Of a stretch of DNA of 35,665 nucleotides, positions 23,701 through 29,700 are shown in pieces; the stretch's first letter is position 1; the number at the start of each line of letters is the position of its first letter. The stretch spans positions 800,272 to 835,936 of the forward strand of contig BLXT01000976.1 in NCBI GenBank assembly GCA_019648995.1, written 5' to 3'. This DNA comes from Plakobranchus ocellatus. Taxonomy: Eukaryota; Mollusca; Gastropoda; Plakobranchidae. A model generated the notes under the pieces. That model was not told where the DNA came from. It made no database searches and saw nothing but the letters and a program-made list of their open reading frames with translations. The position numbers and the translations under genes are program-made.

Positions 23701-26700
23701 AGGCAAATTAAAAAAATATATTTTGTCATAATAAGGCCATTAAAAAACATTTTTTAAAAAGGCAGCCTGTTTGTCTTTTTTTTAAATTTCCACTTCCAAA
23801 GGTTTTTTGAGAGAGGAAGTGTGAAAACGTACCATCTATGCCAAATGTGTTCTCTGGAGAAAGGGTAGTCCTGTTAATGACACAAAGACTGGGGGAGCTG
23901 CCTCTGTCCCACTTGCACAATAATTTTCCCTGTTAACGGAGGACATTATAAAAAAAACAGAGTATTAAGCCATGTTTTTTCTTATACAGGTAACCATTTT
24001 AGAAGCTGCAATATGTACCATATTTTCAAAAACAAAAACAAAAATGAGAAGAAAATGTGTATTTTGAAATAATGGTTAAAAGTTCCAGTCAGACAACAGC
24101 AAAACATGTAATATCTTTTTATCCCCAATAGTACTGCCAACAAAAATTTTTCAAAAACATGGTTTTTTTCTTAAAGAAATGTAAAGCTTTTATAGAAAAG
24201 CAACCAAGCTCAGGAGGGTTGGGTTTTTGTATATAGCCAGTCCACAACAAGGTGATCTCCCACTGCTGAATTCGACTGAGTCGAATGCAAAACTAACTCA
24301 ATGACACAGGCGATGGACGTTCTGGATGTTTGTTTTGATGTGTTGCAGTGACTTCCCTTGATTCAGGAAAGTAGTTAGTTTCATTTTCACACATATGATG
24401 GAGAAAAGAGGCTTTAGTGTTCAAAATGGATTTTATTTTCTTGTTATGATCATAGAGAACATTAGATCTAGATTTGAAATGGCTTGTGCCAATGACCCCA
24501 CACCCTCCAGCCAAGATTCTGACTGATACCATAATCGCAGGCAGCAGTTGCTCAGAATTTGATCTATATCTATCTGGTGACAAGGATGGGGCTAATGGGG
24601 CTCAAGTAGCATCTACAGCTAGATCTAAAACAAACTCTCCCATAAGTGGTCTTGGCATGCCTGCAACTGATCAGGGAGTTAGTGATTTTCAGTGGCAGTA
24701 TTTAATAGAAGAAAAGGATCTGAACCCTGTAGAGTGGAAAATAAACTGTAGCCCTAAAATTAAAGGTGTGATGAGCAATGAAAAAAAAATGAAAAACAAC
24801 ACACCATGAGGTGAACCAACCAAAATTTGTGAAATTTTTTTGACTTCATTTGGTTTGTTATGCGTTTACTTGCATGCAAATTTTTGTTCATTTTGCCCAT
24901 AAAAATTTGTAAAACTAGCTGCAACCTTTCTGCAAAACATTCAATATAATTAAATCCACATTATTTTTATCTAAATTCAGTCACATTACAAGCCACAACT
25001 TCCTCACACAACCACTCAAAAATTTAACTCTTTATTTCCTCATAAAATAAAAAGTTCAAGATGTCATGTGACCTAATTTGCATAAATTTAATTATTCAAA
25101 ATAATCTTTGTTCTATCTTGAGTCTATCCCTAAAGTCTCATGACATTTGCATGCAGAGTTTAGAAGATACAATACTTCATGTAAATCATCATGATTCCTT
25201 TGCTTTTCAACAAAGGGCTCAGCAATGGGAGGGTATTTTAGGTTAACAGCTGTAGCAGCGTAAGTGTTAAGGCCCTTTGTCAGGCCGTGACGCAGAAGAG
25301 CACCAAGCTCTGGAAAAAAACTAAACCATTCAATAAAGCCATAAAACAATCTGCATGCAAAATTTGAAGTTTTGCATAGCATTTTTATATTTGACCAATC
25401 TTTCATTATTCTTTCAATATCATCATCATCAGGTGCCTTGCTTTACAGCGTTGGCGATCATGGTCCTCCACTTTTTCCTGTCCTTTGTCGCTTCTATTGC
25501 TTCCAACGATTTCCCTGCCTTCAGCCAGTCTGTCAGGCCTTCAATGAGCTTTTCTCGTTGTTTTCCCCTACTGCGTTTTCCTTCCAACATTCCTGTTGTT
25601 ACAAGATTCTCCAACTTTTCTCTTCGCATAACATGGCCGAAAAAGGTTGCTTGACGTTTACGGATTTTGCTTATGAGTAGTCTTGTTGTATGAGCTTCCT
25701 CTAAAACTGTGTCATTTGTCTTCTTTGCTGTCCATGAGATTCGCAGCATTCTTCTAAGGAACCACATTTCCGTTGCTTCCAGCTTCTTCTGAGTCTGTTT
25801 TGATATTGTCCAGGCCTCACATCCATACATCAAGATGGGCTCTATATAGCACTCAAGGGCTCTTCTTCTTGTCCGGATGGATATGTTTTTATTTGTCAGA
25901 ACTGTTTTCATTTTCTGGAAATTTGTACATCTTTCAATATACTTTTCAAAAAAGTTTTTTAAGTGATGGGAAATATTTTTTTTTTGTCTCTTACTGTAAA
26001 CACATGTTAGTATCAATAAAAACAATTACATTTTGATGTTTTCTATTATTAAATATAAAATGTTTCTTTAGAAAAATAAAAAAAAGCAAAAGTCAATATA
26101 ACATATTACAAACATGAAGGCCTAACAGAGTAGAAGAGAATAGGAGTTTTTAAAATACTTACTGCTGCGAAAGCAAGGAACGTGTTTTTGTGAACTGGAA
26201 AATCTTTTTTGTGATTCTCAAGTTTGCCCTGTATATAAGACAAAGAAATTTGTTTTAAATACAAAAAAGTTAAATACCTCTATCAAACATATTTTGTAAC
26301 AAGTTATGAGTAGTTATTGATGCAGAAAATACCTTAACATCTAAGGGACCGCTTTTGCCATCTCAAGAACCAAAGACCAGACTTGACATCCCTAAAATCT
26401 AGAGTCCCCGCCATTCAGAGCTGGATTATATGGGTATATATCCTTTGCCAGAATGTATATCTCAGGATCTTTCAAATTTTTCAAAGAATAGTCTTCTCTA
26501 CTCGATAAAATTCTAATATCCTAACTTTTAAAAACTTAAAAAGAAAATCCCGTTTTGCCATGACAGAGACCTGTGTAAGACAATATTTAACTAACTGTTA
26601 TTTCAAGGACTGCATCCTTGATAAAGTAACTTCCTTTATAGATTTCTGCCTCGCTTGGAAAGAGAAAATCCCATTTTGTTCCCAGAGAGACCTGGATGAG

Positions 26701-29700
26701 ACAATATTTAAACATTTGTTATTTTACAAATATAAATACAAACCAAGGTTCAGTCTTGGTTTATGCCAACAATCCTAAAGATTTAAAAGACTACTCAAAT
26801 ACAGCTTTTTAAAGATTTGAATCTCTTGTTCGAACTAAAGTAACACAATCCCTTCTTGCTATCTACACTTTTACAAAATGGGATGACAACCTTGCTGGTC
26901 TCTAAGGCCCACAGAATAAAGGTGCACCATTCTGCTGATGGCCCTTTTACTAAAAGTATTTAAAAAAGAACAATCTAAAGGCTGCATTGTCTTTGTACCA
27001 AGCAAGATTTAAGTTTTGTTGGGGTTTTTTGTGATTGTGTTTCAGAGCTTCTGCTATAACCTATGGGCCATACATAGAATGATACATTTTTTAACTGGTA
27101 ATGGGTGGAAAGACTATATTTTTTTAACTTGCCAAGCATTCAATGTCCATTTTCCAGTGTCCTCCCCACATATCCCTCTTCCCAGATCTTGTACATTTCA
27201 ATATTTCAAATCACTTCTAGTGAAACGATTAGACATCTGATGAAATAAATCAAAATTTCTGTCTAATCCTGAAAGATCATTATGTGAAAGGTATCAGCTT
27301 TTATCCTTTCAAAATCTTAGGATCATAGAAATATGCAAGACTATGTGGCACACAAAGTCCTATGATAGGCTCACAAATAGGACTAGATGTCTTTTCCTCT
27401 TATGTCAGCCCTACTTTGAATAAAAAAAACTTTTAATAGCTAAGCAGACAAACAGCCATACAGTTAATAGTTTTCATATTCACCCAACCCTTCACCCCCA
27501 CCTCATTCAGAGCTCTTTTGTTAAGCTCTGGATCGGAATTTGTAATAACTAGTATGTGTTTCACCTTGATTGTTCCACCATAGCCAGATCCAACTTTGTA
27601 GAGGCCATATTTATTGAGAATGTACAAAAACCTTCCATCACTTGCAATGGCTGAGTTTTCTACAAGGCACTCTCCAACTGGATTGTGAGAAACAAAACAT
27701 AAAATACTTGAACGAATTTGCAAAGGTCTCCTATTCTAAATAGATGACTACTTAATCCCCATAAATTTATGCATTTTTGTGGCTTCACATGGAAAATAAA
27801 TTGAGACCAAAAATAGAAAATAAGGGTACTGCTTCTCAATTTAACCTTTCTTATGCTATGTAGGTCATCCCAAAATGGGTTGCACCAGTGTGCTGCTGCC
27901 ACAGAGGGCAGTTTGTAAACAGTGGGCATGGCAGGGGAGAGTGAAATGTTTTTTGTTTTTTGTATATAGCCAGTCCACAACAAGGTGATCTCAGGCTTTC
28001 AGGCCCTCCGTCAGGCCAGGACGCCGGTGGCGGGGCTCGACCCGCGACAGAAGGATCCCTGCAGATCTCAGGGCGGACTCACTAGCCACTGTGCCACCGA
28101 CGCCCCCAGGGGAGAGTGAAAAGAATCTCTGCATTGTTCAAAACTCTATTGAAATTGTTTATTTTTTTCAAAAACGGCAGCTCGATTCATTTGTCAATCC
28201 GCTACACATTTTCTTTTTTCTTCACAATAAAATATAAAGCAAAAAGTCAGCTTTTGTGAAAAACGTTGTTTTCTCCAGAAAAAAAATTAGGATATCAAAA
28301 AAAAAATGATCATAAGAATAATAGCAACAATTGATTAAAAAATTTTACCCCGTGCATTTGCTAGCTTGAATAACTGAGAGTGACTCCTCATTTTTACACC
28401 ATGGTTAAACCAATCAGGTAGTTGCGATTTTCCAAGCAAAACAGCCTGGACACTTTTTTGAAGAGATGCTAAGATTCCTGGGACCTGTAAAATATATCAG
28501 ACAGATTTTAATAAATGAACTTTAGTTTTCTATAGACAAGTGATCAAAAAGTGTAAAACTTTTCGTCTGAGTGTTTGGTTGCTCCCTCTCCTTTTAAAAG
28601 GAAAAGAAATATGTTTTGCCATATCTAAATGTAATAGAATTTGGCGATAATGAAACATATCTCTTTTTCACTTTGAGTTCATTTTTAATGTCTCTGAAAT
28701 CTGTTCTGAAATGAAAATTTCACCTTGACATTTCAAGTGCCATTACAAAATAAGATGTTTTGTGGTTGGTCCACCTGTCACAAATATAGGTACGATTGGT
28801 TATTATATATATTTTTACATGTGGAAAAGTGAAAATCAAAGAAAAAGTTGGAGGTACATGTAATTACACATAACAGCCCAAACACCTGTTGAAATTGGCG
28901 GTTTGGATGGGGTGGCGGCAGTGGGACTTCTCAGGAAAAAAAAAAAGATGGTGCCAGACAAAGTGTCAGAATAGGTGAGACTGACACATTTGTACCCTCT
29001 TGAACTGACTTATTACTCAGACATGTATAGCCTATATACTGGCTGAGAAGGGAGGGGAAAAAATGGCAGCATTGAGGCCTTGACCTAGATTTCTTCTTTA
29101 AGACAAAAGCTGCTAGCAAACAGAAGGATTGAATTGGAAAAATTTTTCATCATCCATCGCGAAAATCATGAAATGCACCGAAAATTGGGACAAATCGGCA
29201 GGTCTGCAGAGCTGCCAACCCATCCAGCCAGCAAAATGTAAGATTTGAGTCAAACATGGGTAAGATTACTAAAAAAAAAAAAGTGTACAATTACAGATAG
29301 ATTTGTATTTTAAAAAGCTATTCAGTAATGCAGTGCATGAATTTTGACAAAACAATCAACAGCAGGCCTACCTGAGAAAGAAATGATGGCAAATATAAAT
29401 ATAGCCTAAAATTAATGTTCAAAGTGCTGACTTTAGGAATTTTATTACTGAAGAGATGCTGCAGTGGCCGATTTTGCCCTTTTGAGCAATTCATTTGACA
29501 ATGATTTTTTAATAAATTTGGTCTGAAAAAAAAAAAAATGGCCTCTCAGGCAAAAAATCGTACAAATCAACAAATTGGTATAAATGTATAAAATGATAAA
29601 AAATGAGTACAAATACGCATTTTTCATGTAAGATTGGCAGCTCTGGGGCTGTGTAAACCCTCTTGTTGTTGCTGATACTAGATATATCAAAGTTAAGTAA

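Noticed and set aside
28030-28106. A genuine tRNA gene
   Set aside because: The boxes are good, but the unit continues into a body and A-rich tail and is flanked by a target-site duplication, which defines a SINE.
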